Positions 27,824 to 37,344 are shown, counted from the stretch's first letter. The stretch: DNA of 64,000 nt from Nereida sp. MMG025 (GCF_021654165.1 NZ_JAKFZN010000001.1:558001-622000); one strand, 5' to 3'. The notes: a model not told the origin generated them from the letters alone. Numbers and translations are program-made.

Positions 27824-30682
27824 GTGTCCCTCTTCCTTATCGTTGCTTTGCCGTTTGTCGGGTCGTTGTTGCCCGGCTTGATGAATTCAGCGGGGCGCAA
27901 TGCCTGCGCGGGCGTGACGTTTATGATCACCCTGACCGCGCTTGTCGGGCTGTTGACCAACCTGCCCGCCGTTCTGGCCGGAGAGGTTGTGCAGACAGGT
28001 GTGACCTGGCTGCCTGATCTTGGGTTGAACGTGACCTTAATGCTGGATGGGCTTGGGTTTTTCTTTGCCTGTTTGATCCTTGGCATCGGTCTTTTGATCA
28101 TCACCTACGGGCGGTTTTATCTGTCGCGCAAAGACAATATGGGCGAATTTTTCACCTATCTTTTGCTGTTTCAAGGCGCGATGGTCGGAATTGTTCTGTC
28201 CGACAACATATTGCTTTTGATCGTTTTTTGGGAACTGACCTCCCTTTCGTCCTTCCTGCTAATCGGATATTGGAAGCATCTTCCCGAAGGCCGCCAAGGC
28301 GCGCGCATGGCGCTGACGGTCACTGGGATGGGCGGGCTGGCGTTGATCGGTGGTGCGCTGATCCTTGGCAATATCGCGGGCAGTTATGATCTGTCTGTGA
28401 TCTTGCAAAACCGTGAGGCGATCCAAGCCTCGCCGATGTATTTGCCCGCCCTGATCCTGATCCTTCTAGGATGCTTTACCAAATCAGCGCAATTCCCGTT
28501 CCACTTCTGGTTGCCACACGCGATGGCCGCGCCCACACCTGTATCGGCGTATCTGCACTCGGCCACGATGGTGAAGGCGGGGATTTTCCTGATGGCGCGA
28601 CTATGGCCTGTGCTGTCAGGCACGCCTGAATGGTTTGTGATTGTCACCACCGCGGGGCTGATCACGATGGTGCTTGGCGCGGTGATTGCCTTGTTCAAAC
28701 ATGACCTGAAGTCTCTGCTGGCCTTTTCGACGGTCAGCCATCTGGGGCTGATCACCATGCTGCTTGGCACCGGCACGGCCTTTGGTGCGATGGCCGCGAT
28801 GTTCCACATCCTTAACCATGCCACGTTCAAAGCCGCCCTCTTTATGTCGGCAGGCATCATCGATCACGAAGCGCATACGCGCGATATCCGCCGCCTTGGA
28901 GGCTTGCGCAAGTTGATGCCTGTGACCTTTGTGATCGCCACGCTGGCCGCACTTTCTATGGCAGGTATTCCGTTTTTGAATGGCTTTTTGTCTAAAGAGA
29001 TGATGCTGGAAGAGGCAGAGCGCACAGTGCTCTTTAGCTCGCCCTATCTGGTGCCTGCGCTTGCAACGTTCGGATCTCTGTTTTCGGCGGCCTATTGCTT
29101 CCGCCTGATCGGGCATACGTTTTTTGGCCCTGTCCGCGATGACTATCCTGCCACCCCGCATGATCCGCCCGTTGGCATGTGGGGTCCACCTGCCTTGCTG
29201 GTGGTGATTGTTGTGGCGATTGGCGTGGCACCGTTTTTGGCCGAACCTTTCATCAAGACGGTCACCGCATCGGTGCTTGGTGACGCCGCAGAGGTGCCGA
29301 AAAACTACTTCAAGATTTGGCACGGCTTTGTGCCTGCGCTCTTCATGTCGATCATTGCGGTGGTCGGTGGTTTGATCGTGATGGCGATTTACAAACCGCT
29401 GCAAGCGGCTTGGGACGCCACACCACGCCCCGAAGCCAAGACGATTTTCGAGGCTGTCATCGCCAGTGCCGTTGCACTGGCCAAAGCCCTGACCCACCCG
29501 CTGCACAATGGCGCTTTCACCCGCTATGCGGCGATCTTTGCAATCACAGTCATCGCCATCAGCTATCATGCATGGACAACGGGGACCGTCGGTGCCCCGA
29601 CGCGCGCGGTTCAACCTGCTGGCGTGGTCGAGATTGCGGGGTGGGCGCTGCTGGTCACCGCAACGCTTGGCATGGTGGTGTTGCATCGCCACCGCCTTCT
29701 ATCGCTTATCCTGATCGGGATTGTCGGGCTGATGGTTTCGGTTGGTTTTGTGGTCTTTAGCGCCCCTGACCTTGCCATGACGCAACTGACGGTTGAGGTT
29801 GTCACGATCATCTTGCTGTTGTTGGCGCTGAATTTCTTGCCAAACCGCACCCCTGTTGAAAGCCCTGTGCTTATGCGGATGCGCGATGCAGGCATTGCCA
29901 TTGTCGGGGGGCTGGCGACCTTTGCATTGGCGTTTCACTATATGTTGCGCGATACCGTGGCGCCTTCGATCAGCGAGTTCCACATCGCCAATTCCTACAA
30001 AGGTGGCGGTGGCACCAATATGGTGAATGTGATTTTGGTCGATTTCCGCGGGTTTGATACCTATGGCGAGATTATTGTTCTGGGCATTGCCGCCCTCCTT
30101 ATATTTGCGCTGACCGAAGCTTTGTTGAACGGTCCTGTGCGGGCGCGTTTGCTCAACCGCCTTCCAGATCAGCCGCGCGCAGGCGACATGCACCCGATGA
30201 TGATGGTTGTGATGACCCGCGTGATCATGCCGCTTGTGATGCTGGTGGGCTTTTACATCTTCTTGCGCGGCCACAATGAACCAGGCGGTGGTTTCATCGC
30301 GGGTCTGGTCGTCTCAATCGGTTTTGTGATGCAATATATGGCCAGCGGTTTTGCGTGGACATCGTCGCGCCTGCGCTACCCCTATCACGGCGTGATTGGC
30401 GCAGGGGTGCTGGTGGCAGGGCTTACGGGGATTGGCAGTTGGTTCTTTGCCAAGCCGTTCCTGACGTCGGATTTCACATATGTCCGCATCCCACCCTTCA
30501 ACGAATTTGAGCTGGCGACAGCGGCGCTTTTTGATGTGGGCGTGTTCCTCGCGGTCGTTGGTGCGGTGATGCTATCGCTTGAAAGTTTCTCGCGGCTTGC
30601 GCGCCGCGCCCATGTGGAGGACCCAGAACACCCGATGGATATTAACCCGTCACGCGATGACGCCCCGAAAGCAGAGGCCTGA
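27824..30682 (+). CDS. mrpA: Na+/H+ antiporter subunit A/B fusion
   Basis: Largest subunit of the Mrp (Mnh/Pha) multi-subunit Na+/H+ antiporter in the inner membrane. The protein has 952 residues and about 20 membrane segments. The NuoL-like core includes FPFHFWLPHAMAAPTPVSAYLHSATMVKAG and LFKHDLKSLLAFSTVSHLG. The C-terminal part (from about residue 780; PMMMVVMTRVIMPLVMLVGFYIFLRGHNEPGGGFIAGL) is the MrpB domain, so A and B are fused as in Pha-type systems. GTG start with AGGAG upstream. First gene of the operon. Confidence 0.95.
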   Translation: MSLFLIVALPFVGSLLPGLMNSAGRNACAGVTFMITLTALVGLLTNLPAVLAGEVVQTGVTWLPDLGLNVTLMLDGLGFFFACLILGIGLLIITYGRFYLSRKDNMGEFFTYLLLFQGAMVGIVLSDNILLLIVFWELTSLSSFLLIGYWKHLPEGRQGARMALTVTGMGGLALIGGALILGNIAGSYDLSVILQNREAIQASPMYLPALILILLGCFTKSAQFPFHFWLPHAMAAPTPVSAYLHSATMVKAGIFLMARLWPVLSGTPEWFVIVTTAGLITMVLGAVIALFKHDLKSLLAFSTVSHLGLITMLLGTGTAFGAMAAMFHILNHATFKAALFMSAGIIDHEAHTRDIRRLGGLRKLMPVTFVIATLAALSMAGIPFLNGFLSKEMMLEEAERTVLFSSPYLVPALATFGSLFSAAYCFRLIGHTFFGPVRDDYPATPHDPPVGMWGPPALLVVIVVAIGVAPFLAEPFIKTVTASVLGDAAEVPKNYFKIWHGFVPALFMSIIAVVGGLIVMAIYKPLQAAWDATPRPEAKTIFEAVIASAVALAKALTHPLHNGAFTRYAAIFAITVIAISYHAWTTGTVGAPTRAVQPAGVVEIAGWALLVTATLGMVVLHRHRLLSLILIGIVGLMVSVGFVVFSAPDLAMTQLTVEVVTIILLLLALNFLPNRTPVESPVLMRMRDAGIAIVGGLATFALAFHYMLRDTVAPSISEFHIANSYKGGGGTNMVNVILVDFRGFDTYGEIIVLGIAALLIFALTEALLNGPVRARLLNRLPDQPRAGDMHPMMMVVMTRVIMPLVMLVGFYIFLRGHNEPGGGFIAGLVVSIGFVMQYMASGFAWTSSRLRYPYHGVIGAGVLVAGLTGIGSWFFAKPFLTSDFTYVRIPPFNEFELATAALFDVGVFLAVVGAVMLSLESFSRLARRAHVEDPEHPMDINPSRDDAPKAEA

Positions 30683-30685
30683 TCG

Positions 30686-31030
30686 ATGGAATTTCTTGTT
30701 GCTTCTGCTATTGGCGTTTTGACAGCCGCAGGTCTGTATCTGGTCATGCGGCTGCGCACGTTCCCGGTGATCATGGGAATTTCGCTGCTGACCTATGCGG
30801 TGAATATCTTCCTGTTTACATCGGGTCGCCTGACGGTCAGCGCACCGCCTATCCTGACGGATGCCACCACCTATGCAGACCCGCTGCCCCAAGCCTTGGT
30901 GCTGACCGCGATTGTCATCAGCTTTGGCATGACCGCGGTGGTCGTGATGATCGCGCTTGGTGCGTATCTGGGGGCCGATGATGACGCGGTAAACGATATT
31001 GCGCCGACAGACGCAGGAGACAGCAAATGA
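30686..31030 (+). CDS. mrpC: Na+/H+ antiporter subunit C
   Basis: 114 residues with three membrane segments, NuoK-like. Signatures are GLYLVMRLRTFPVIMGISLLTYAVNIFLF and ADPLPQALVLTAIVISFGMTA. It starts 3 bp after mrpA, and its end overlaps mrpD by 4 bp (ATGA), indicating translational coupling. Confidence 0.95.
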   Translation: MEFLVASAIGVLTAAGLYLVMRLRTFPVIMGISLLTYAVNIFLFTSGRLTVSAPPILTDATTYADPLPQALVLTAIVISFGMTAVVVMIALGAYLGADDDAVNDIAPTDAGDSK

Positions 31031-32586
31031 CCCACTGGATCATCCTGCCTGTCATTCTGCCGGCCATTCTGGCGCCATTCATCGTGCTTGCTGCGCGGTA
31101 TCACATCGGCATCCAGCGCGTTCTGTCCGTGGCGGGTGTCATCGGTCTGATCGCGGTGGCTGCGGGCCTTGCATGGGCCACAAGCGATGGCACAGTTTTG
31201 CTCTATCAACTGGGCGACTGGGCTGCGCCATTCGGGATCGTGGTGGTGGGCGACCGTCTGTCAACGCTGATGGTGCTTCTAACGGCGGTGCTTGGCCTGT
31301 TCGTGCTGCTCTATGCGATCGGATCGGGATGGGATGATCGGGGCAAGCATTTCCATGCGTTGTTCCAATTCCAACTGATGGGCATCATGGGCGCGTTTCT
31401 GACGGGCGATCTGTTTAACCTGTTTGTATTCTTCGAGGTTCTTTTGATCGCCTCTTATGGGTTGATGATCCATTCGGGCGGCACTGTGCGCTTGAAAGCA
31501 GGCGTGCAGTATGTGCTGTTCAACTTGCTTGGTTCAACGCTTTTCCTGTTTGCTTTGGGCTCGATCTACGCAGAAACAGGCACCCTGAATATGGCCGATC
31601 TTGCGCAGCGTGTGGCACTTGTCAGCCCGGAAGAAACCGTCGGCATCCGTATCGCAGCCGTTTTGTTGCTGTTGGTGTTCGCGATCAAGGCCGCCCTTGT
31701 GCCGCTGCATTTCTGGTTGCCCTCAAGCTATGCAGAAGCCCCTGCCCCCGTGGCCGCCCTTTTTGCGATCATGACCAAGGTGGGTGCCTATGCGATTATC
31801 CGGGTCTACACGATGGTGTTTGGCCCCGAGGTCGAAGTGACCGCAGGATTGCATGGCGCGTGGCTGTTGCCTGCTGCCTTGGTTTCGCTGGCGCTTGGGA
31901 TGATCGGCGTGCTGGCCGCAAAAAAGCTGGACCGGTTGATCACCTTTGCCGTGATCGGGTCGATGGGTATGGTGATGATTGCGATTTCGCTCTTCACGCC
32001 CGAGGCGACATCCGCCGCTGTTTACTACATCGTTCATTCAACGCTTGCCGCGGCTGCGTTGTTCCTGATCTCTGATCTGGTGCGCACAGGGCGCACAAAC
32101 CTTGACCTGACAGACCAGCCAAGCATCGGCGGCGCCCATCTGACGGCGGGGCTGTTTTTTATCGCTGCGATTGCCATGACGGGTTTGCCGCCGCTTTCGG
32201 GCTTTTTGGGCAAATTGCTCATCCTGCATTCGGCGATTGAACAAAGCACGATGGTTTGGGTCTGGGCTGTGATCCTGACATCAAGCCTTGTGGCGGTGGT
32301 GGGATTTGGCCGCGCAGGCAGCACAGTGTTCTGGAAGGCCAAATCCATCGAACGTCCAGCGGACGCAAAGGCACCGCAAACACCAACGGCCATGTCCTAT
32401 ATCGCCGTTTGCGGATTGCTGGCCCTGCTGGTCGCCCATACGGTTTTTGCCGGTCCAATGACACGCTACACCAACGCAATTGCGGCGCAGCTTTATGCGC
32501 CCGATGCCTATATCTCGACGGTTCTGGATACGCCGGGCAAGCTGTCAGACGCCAAAGCCGATGATAAGAAAGGGGAGGATCACTGA
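31027..32586 (+). CDS. mrpD: Na+/H+ antiporter subunit D
   Basis: 519 residues, NuoN/M-like proton-channel subunit with about 14 membrane segments. Motifs include GDLFNLFVFFEVLLIASYGLMIH and the broken-helix region VPLHFWLPSSYAEAPAPVAALFAIMTKVGAYAI. The C-terminus is charged (DAKADDKKGEDH). It overlaps mrpC by 4 bp and mrpE by 1 bp. Confidence 0.95.
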   Translation: MTHWIILPVILPAILAPFIVLAARYHIGIQRVLSVAGVIGLIAVAAGLAWATSDGTVLLYQLGDWAAPFGIVVVGDRLSTLMVLLTAVLGLFVLLYAIGSGWDDRGKHFHALFQFQLMGIMGAFLTGDLFNLFVFFEVLLIASYGLMIHSGGTVRLKAGVQYVLFNLLGSTLFLFALGSIYAETGTLNMADLAQRVALVSPEETVGIRIAAVLLLLVFAIKAALVPLHFWLPSSYAEAPAPVAALFAIMTKVGAYAIIRVYTMVFGPEVEVTAGLHGAWLLPAALVSLALGMIGVLAAKKLDRLITFAVIGSMGMVMIAISLFTPEATSAAVYYIVHSTLAAAALFLISDLVRTGRTNLDLTDQPSIGGAHLTAGLFFIAAIAMTGLPPLSGFLGKLLILHSAIEQSTMVWVWAVILTSSLVAVVGFGRAGSTVFWKAKSIERPADAKAPQTPTAMSYIAVCGLLALLVAHTVFAGPMTRYTNAIAAQLYAPDAYISTVLDTPGKLSDAKADDKKGEDH

Positions 32587-33089
32587 TGCTTCAATCACTT
32601 TTGCGCTGGCTGTTCCCCCACCCGCTTCTGACCGTTTTGATGGCCATATCCTGGATCTTGCTGCAAAACGAATTCTCGGCAGGCATGTTTGTCTTTGGCA
32701 TCATCCTCGGGATCGTCATCCCGATCGGCACGGCACGCTGGTGGCCTGATCGTCCACAGGGGTTTCGTGGTGGCAAGATGCTGTCCTACACGCTTTTGGT
32801 GATCTACGATATTATCGTGGCCAACATCCATGTCGCATGGATTGTATTGACCAAACCGAACAGCAAGATGAAGCCTGCATGGGTCGAAATCCCGCTGGAT
32901 CTGAAAACGCCAGAAGCGATCACCTTGTTGGCAGGCACGATCACCCTGACCCCCGGAACCGTGTCGGCGGACCTGTCTGATGAAGGGCATAGCCTTTTGG
33001 TGCACGCCCTTGATGCGCCCGACCCCGCCGCCGTGCGAGACGAGATCAAAACCCGATATGAGCGCCGCCTGATGGAGATTTTCCAATGA
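32586..33089 (+). CDS. mrpE: Na+/H+ antiporter subunit E
   Basis: 167 residues. Two N-terminal membrane segments, then the MrpE signature YDIIVANIHVAWIVLTKP and a cytoplasmic domain with LAGTITLTPGTVSADLSDEGHSLLVHALD. Starts at the mrpD stop (TGATG) and overlaps mrpF by 4 bp. Confidence 0.95.
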   Translation: MLQSLLRWLFPHPLLTVLMAISWILLQNEFSAGMFVFGIILGIVIPIGTARWWPDRPQGFRGGKMLSYTLLVIYDIIVANIHVAWIVLTKPNSKMKPAWVEIPLDLKTPEAITLLAGTITLTPGTVSADLSDEGHSLLVHALDAPDPAAVRDEIKTRYERRLMEIFQ

Positions 33090-33376
33090 GCTTTGCCCCC
33101 GCCGACCTGATGAATTATGCCCTGATGGGGGCGTTTGCGATCACCGCGTTGTCGCAGATCATGGCCGTGATCCGCCTATGGATCGGTCCAAGCACCGCTG
33201 ACCGCATCCTTGCGCTGGACACAATGGTGATCAACGCCATCGGCTTGATTGTTCTGCTTGGGATTTACCAAGGCACCCAGATCTATTTTGAGGCGACACT
33301 GATCATTGCGATGCTTGGCTTTGTATCGACCATCGCCTATGCGCGGTTTGTTTTGCGGGGGGACATCATCGAATGA
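33086..33376 (+). CDS. mrpF: Na+/H+ antiporter subunit F
   Basis: 96 residues with three membrane segments. The family motif RLWIGPSTADRILALDTMVINAIGLIVLLGI is clear. Overlaps both neighbours by 4 bp. Confidence 0.95.
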   Translation: MSFAPADLMNYALMGAFAITALSQIMAVIRLWIGPSTADRILALDTMVINAIGLIVLLGIYQGTQIYFEATLIIAMLGFVSTIAYARFVLRGDIIE

Positions 33377-33756
33377 TTGCCGAAACCTTTCTTCCCCTTG
33401 CCATCGCCTTTTTCCTTTGTGTGGGGCTGTTGTTCACGTTTGTTGCTGCAATCGGCCTTCTGAAACTCAATGACGGGATGACGCGCCTGCATGCACCAAC
33501 CAAGGCAGGCACACTCGGGATCGGTTCGTTCCTGATCGCATCTGTGCTTCATTCGTTTTTGATGGGTGAACCGTCGATGCATGAATTGCTGGTGATCGGG
33601 TTCTTGTTCGTTACGGCCCCTGTGACCGCGAATTTCATCGCCAAGGTCAATCTTCACACGCGTTCGTGCGATATGCCCGATGCGCCATCGGTTGACACCA
33701 CATGGTCCACACTTGATACGCCCGAAGTCGACAAGGTCATCGCGTCAAACGAATAA
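33373..33756 (+). CDS. mrpG: Na+/H+ antiporter subunit G
   Basis: 127 residues with three membrane segments. The MrpG signature is AAIGLLKLNDGMTRLHAPTKAGTLGIG, followed by FLFVTAPVTANFIAKV. The polar tail extends about 35 residues past the last membrane segment. Last gene of the mrp operon; no clear terminator is visible after it. Confidence 0.94.
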   Translation: MIAETFLPLAIAFFLCVGLLFTFVAAIGLLKLNDGMTRLHAPTKAGTLGIGSFLIASVLHSFLMGEPSMHELLVIGFLFVTAPVTANFIAKVNLHTRSCDMPDAPSVDTTWSTLDTPEVDKVIASNE

Positions 33757-33855
33757 CCCCGCGCACCACCCAATCTGCGGTATCGCGTGATTAACACTTG
33801 CCTAGAGACGCGCTGTCCACCTACATTCAAGGAATTGAATTCAGGGGGATGGACC

Positions 33856-34770
33856 ATGATCAGTCGTCGAACGCTACTCCAACATACGGGTGCCTTTGTG
33901 GCGACATGTGCGGCGGGTCGGGCCTTTGCACAAACGCAAGTGCAGCTTGGCGCGGCTACATTGCACAGCATCAGCGATGGCAGCCTGTCCCTACCGGGAG
34001 ACATGTTTTTTGCCGCGCTTCCGCAGGATGAGTTGGCCCCCATTTTGCAAGCGGCCAATGTGTCCCGCGATGCGGTCAGCCCCCCATGCAATCTGACGCT
34101 TTATCAAACCCCGGATGCGACGATCCTGTTTGATGCAGGCTCTGGCAGCGGGTTCATGCCATCGGCTGGCATGATGCAAGACAGTCTGGATGCGATTGGC
34201 GTGGCCGTTGACGATATCACCCATGTGGTCTTTACCCACGCCCACCCCGATCACCTGTGGGGTGTGCTGGATGATTTCGATGATCCGATGTTCCCCAATG
34301 CGTCTTATATGATCAGTCAGGTGGAATGGGATTATTGGACCAATCCTGAAACCGTTGACAGCATCGGCGCAGATCGTGCGTCCTTTGCTGTGGGGGCGGC
34401 CCGCAGGCTGGAGGCGATTGCCGACACGATCACGTTTTTCAAAGACGGGGACGAGGTATTCTCGGGTGTGCAGGCCATTGCAACCCACGGACATACCCCT
34501 GGACATACGTCCTTCGAGCTGCGCTCTGGCACATCAGCCGTGCTGGTGGGGGGCGACGCCATCGGCAACCATCACGTCGCCCTTGCGCGGCCCGCTTGGG
34601 CCAGCGGCTCTGACCAGAACCCCGAACTGGGTGCCAGCACACGCCAGGCCCTATTGGACCGATTGGTTGCAGATGATATTGCGCTGTTGGGCTTTCACCT
34701 GCCCCAAGGCGGACTGGGCCGGATCGAGCGTCAAGACAGCGGCTATCGTTTCATTGCGGGAGAGATGTGA
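33856..34770 (+). CDS. Exported MBL-fold metallohydrolase
   Basis: 304 residues. The N-terminus MISRRTLLQHTGAFVATCAAGRAFA has a twin-arginine signature, so Tat export is likely. The beta-lactamase core has an intact zinc motif (VVFTHAHPDHLWGVLDD), ATHGHTPGHTSF and VLVGGDAIGN. The ATG at 33856 follows AGGGGGATGG. The stop overlaps the next MBL gene (TGATG), so the pair is co-translated. The place beside sox genes suggests sulfur or quinoprotein-related hydrolysis, but no substrate is shown. Confidence 0.87.
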   Translation: MISRRTLLQHTGAFVATCAAGRAFAQTQVQLGAATLHSISDGSLSLPGDMFFAALPQDELAPILQAANVSRDAVSPPCNLTLYQTPDATILFDAGSGSGFMPSAGMMQDSLDAIGVAVDDITHVVFTHAHPDHLWGVLDDFDDPMFPNASYMISQVEWDYWTNPETVDSIGADRASFAVGAARRLEAIADTITFFKDGDEVFSGVQAIATHGHTPGHTSFELRSGTSAVLVGGDAIGNHHVALARPAWASGSDQNPELGASTRQALLDRLVADDIALLGFHLPQGGLGRIERQDSGYRFIAGEM

Positions 34771-35711
34771 TGCGGATCGCCCTTGCCCTTTGCCTTGTCG
34801 CAACCAGCGCATTTGCCCATGAAGACATCGCGGACAAATACCCCGGCTCGTTGCTCTATAACAAACCCGTTGAAGTGATCCCGGGCGTTTGGTCTGCTAT
34901 CGGGGCCACGGCCCCACCCACCTATGAAAACGCAGGTCACAACAACAACCTTTCGTTCATCGTAACGGGCGACGGGGTGGTCGTGGTCAACGGCGGCGCC
35001 GCATATGGGCTGGCCAAAGCCTTACACGACGAAATCAAGGCGGTAACAGATGAACCCGTCAAAATGGTTTTTAATGAAAACGGCCAAGGCCATGCGGTCC
35101 TCGGAAACAACTACTGGACCGAACAGGGCATCCCCGTGATTGCCCATGATGACGCTATCGCCAAAGTGGAAGCGATCGGCGGGTCGATCCTTGAAGGCAT
35201 GCAACGCTACAACCGCGACAAGGCTGCAGGCACGGTGGTGCAACCTGCCACCGAAGGTTTCAGCGACAATTACATCGTCGAACTGGGGGATTTCCGAATT
35301 GAGGCACGCTACCTGGGCCCTGCCCACAGCCCGGGCGATATCGTCATTTGGCTGCCAAACCAAAGCCTTGTTATTTCGGGCGATATGGCCTTTCACGAGC
35401 GTATGTTGCCGATCTTTGAAGATACGATGACCGCTGACTGGCTTGAGACATGGGATACGGAATTCGAGGCGTTGAATGCCACCTATGTCATTCCAGGCCA
35501 CGGCCATCCCACCAACATGGATCAGGTGCGCAAATACACCAAAGGCTATCTGGAATATCTGCGCGGCAAGATCGGCGCACATCTGGACGCGGGCGGTGAT
35601 CTGGCCGAGGCCTACTACGTGGACCAGACCCCATATAAAAACCTTGATACCTATGAGGAATTGGCCACGAAAAACGCGGGCCGCGTCTACGAACAGATGG
35701 AATTTGAGTAG
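34770..35711 (+). CDS. MBL-fold protein with altered zinc motif (SoxH-like)
   Basis: 313 residues with signal peptide MRIALALCLVATSAFA. It has the fold of SoxH-type and quinoprotein-relay metallohydrolases: GHNNNLSFIVTGDGVVVVNGG, LGPAHSPGDIVIWLP, LVISGDMAFHERMLP and VIPGHGHPT. Where the family has HxHxDH before a conserved LGN, this protein reads NGQGHA (about residues 104-109). The first metal site therefore lacks most of its ligands, while the later His and Asp sites remain. It may bind one metal or none. It overlaps the upstream MBL gene. Confidence 0.8.
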   Translation: MRIALALCLVATSAFAHEDIADKYPGSLLYNKPVEVIPGVWSAIGATAPPTYENAGHNNNLSFIVTGDGVVVVNGGAAYGLAKALHDEIKAVTDEPVKMVFNENGQGHAVLGNNYWTEQGIPVIAHDDAIAKVEAIGGSILEGMQRYNRDKAAGTVVQPATEGFSDNYIVELGDFRIEARYLGPAHSPGDIVIWLPNQSLVISGDMAFHERMLPIFEDTMTADWLETWDTEFEALNATYVIPGHGHPTNMDQVRKYTKGYLEYLRGKIGAHLDAGGDLAEAYYVDQTPYKNLDTYEELATKNAGRVYEQMEFE

Positions 35712-35714
35712 CCT

Positions 35715-36776
35715 TCAGACGTGGACCGAGCGCTGAACGCTTTGCAAAATGCGGTGGGTCAGCATCGCGCCGATCCACATTGAAAACACCGCAACCCATG
35801 CCGTCAGCGCAAGGATGGATCCGCCCGACATGCCTGCGCCAACGGCGCAGCCACCGGCCAACATGCTGCCAAACCCCATTAAGACAGCGCCCAGAAGATA
35901 ACGCTCCATAGGGGTGTCGGGGCCAAATCTTTGTATGCGCCACTCCCCGCTCAAAAGGGCCATGACCGCCGCCCCGACGAAAACGCCAGGAACAAGACCA
36001 ACACCAAAGCCAAGCGGCAAATCGGTTGAGTTCACCAACCCCATCAACGTGTCGGTCGATGGTCCTGTGAATGTCACAGATGACACGGCCACCACATCGA
36101 AAGAGGTTTGGGAAATCGCAAAGGTCATCATCCAGCCAAGCCAGACGGCGCCACCGACCATAGCGGCGGCCAAGACGCGTGATCCTGCCTGCCCGCTGCG
36201 CCGCGCAAACATCAAGGCGATCACCAGTCCCACCCCCGCACATATGGCCGCAAACAGAGGCGACCAGCCCAACTGCACCAGCATGCTGCGCGCGGGGCCA
36301 CCATCGACCAGCCACAGCTGTGACAGGCTTTCACGCGCGGGCGACAACACCCCCCTTAGCGAGGCTTGGGCCACCAGCGTCAGAACCAGCCCTGTGATAA
36401 TGGCACGCAGGTTTCCCGTGGCCGACAGAACCAAAAGCCGACTGGCACAGCCGCGTGCAAGGATCATGCCGACGCCAAATAAACCGCCCCCGATGATCGC
36501 CCCTGACAAGCTGCCCGTGGCGGCAAGTTGGCGGGCGTCCGACACATCCAGCCAGCCCGCTGCTAGCGAGCTTTGAACCAAGAACAGCGCAGCCAGGAAC
36601 GCCACCAGCCAGATCGAAAGTTTTTGTGCAAATCGCCCCTCTGCCACTTCGGCCGTCGCAGCCCGCAGACAGAACCGGGAATGTTGTGCTGCACATCCAA
36701 ACAGAATACCGACACAGGCGCCTGCAATCATCAAGACACCCCCGTCCCCAAACGTATCCAGCAGATTTTCGAGCAC
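35715..36776 (-). CDS. soxT: YeeE/YedE-family sulfur transporter, SoxT-like (second copy)
   Basis: 353 residues with about nine to ten membrane segments. It shows the cysteine motifs of the YeeE/TsuA thiosulfate-uptake family: HSRFCLRAA, LARGCASRLLVLSATGN and LAGGCAVGAGMSGGS. GTG start with AAAGGTGA upstream. It lies downstream of the DUF302 gene and ends 3 bp from the convergent MBL gene. A paralogue lies at the other end of the sox cluster. An FNR-like box is about 55 bp upstream. Confidence 0.87.
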   Translation of the reverse strand: MLENLLDTFGDGGVLMIAGACVGILFGCAAQHSRFCLRAATAEVAEGRFAQKLSIWLVAFLAALFLVQSSLAAGWLDVSDARQLAATGSLSGAIIGGGLFGVGMILARGCASRLLVLSATGNLRAIITGLVLTLVAQASLRGVLSPARESLSQLWLVDGGPARSMLVQLGWSPLFAAICAGVGLVIALMFARRSGQAGSRVLAAAMVGGAVWLGWMMTFAISQTSFDVVAVSSVTFTGPSTDTLMGLVNSTDLPLGFGVGLVPGVFVGAAVMALLSGEWRIQRFGPDTPMERYLLGAVLMGFGSMLAGGCAVGAGMSGGSILALTAWVAVFSMWIGAMLTHRILQSVQRSVHV

Positions 36777-36830
36777 ATGTCACCTTTGGTTGCTATGGCA
36801 CACCCGCAGCAGACGCCCCCAAATAGTGCG

Positions 36831-36844
36831 TTGATTTCTGTCAA
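36831..36844 (-). promoter_or_regulatory. FNR/CRP-type box upstream of the second soxT
   Basis: On the plus strand the site is TTGAT-TTCT-GTCAA, nine of ten positions matching TTGAT-N4-ATCAA. It sits in the gap between the DUF302 stop and the soxT start. Members of the FNR, Dnr and Crp family cannot be told apart from this motif alone. Confidence 0.5.
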
Positions 36845-36868
36845 ATAAAGGGGCGCCGACGGGCTGGA

Positions 36869-37300
36869 TTACTCCAACGCCTCTTCGACGATTTCCTTGA
36901 GAAGGGTTTCAACCTGTTGCATCTCGCCTTCAGGGTATTCGCGGTAACCGATCAGGATTTCGCCCGCTTGATCGGCCACAAAAATCCCGTAAGGACAATG
37001 GGCGATGTTCATCGGGTTGGCTTCCATAACTGTGCGCGACAGGCTGGCCGAACAGAACAAAAAGATATCGGCTTGGGCAAAAATCTCTACGTCGCTGCCC
37101 ACATCTGCGCCCGTCCTGTTGAGCATAGCGCCCGTGTGACTGACGTAATCAATCACCAGTCCGCGGCCGACAATCGCGCTTTCAACGGCAAAGGTGGCAT
37201 CGTCAAAACTGCCCTCAAACGGGTAGGTCACAGCCTGATCTTCGGCCATTGCAGGTGCGGTGCATACCGCAATAAGTCCAGCGATAAGAAGTCGTTTCAT
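36869..37300 (-). CDS. Exported DUF302 protein
   Basis: 143 residues with signal peptide MKRLLIAGLIAVCTAPAMA. The mature domain (YPFEGSFDDATFAVESAIVGRGLVIDY and then CPYGIFVADQAGE) matches DUF302. This small alpha/beta family is often found beside sulfur-oxidation and cytochrome genes, with unknown function. A conserved Cys-Pro (HCPYGIF) is present. It lies 80 bp after soxF on the same strand. Confidence 0.85.
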   Translation of the reverse strand: MKRLLIAGLIAVCTAPAMAEDQAVTYPFEGSFDDATFAVESAIVGRGLVIDYVSHTGAMLNRTGADVGSDVEIFAQADIFLFCSASLSRTVMEANPMNIAHCPYGIFVADQAGEILIGYREYPEGEMQQVETLLKEIVEEALE

Positions 37301-37344
37301 GGTATTCCCTTCTCTATTGCTGATCTTTTAGCACGCGGCGCGCA

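Noticed and set aside
28616-29692. 358-codon minus-strand ORF inside mrpA
   Set aside because: Very His/Arg-rich antisense shadow with no motif or SD; mrpA is certain here.
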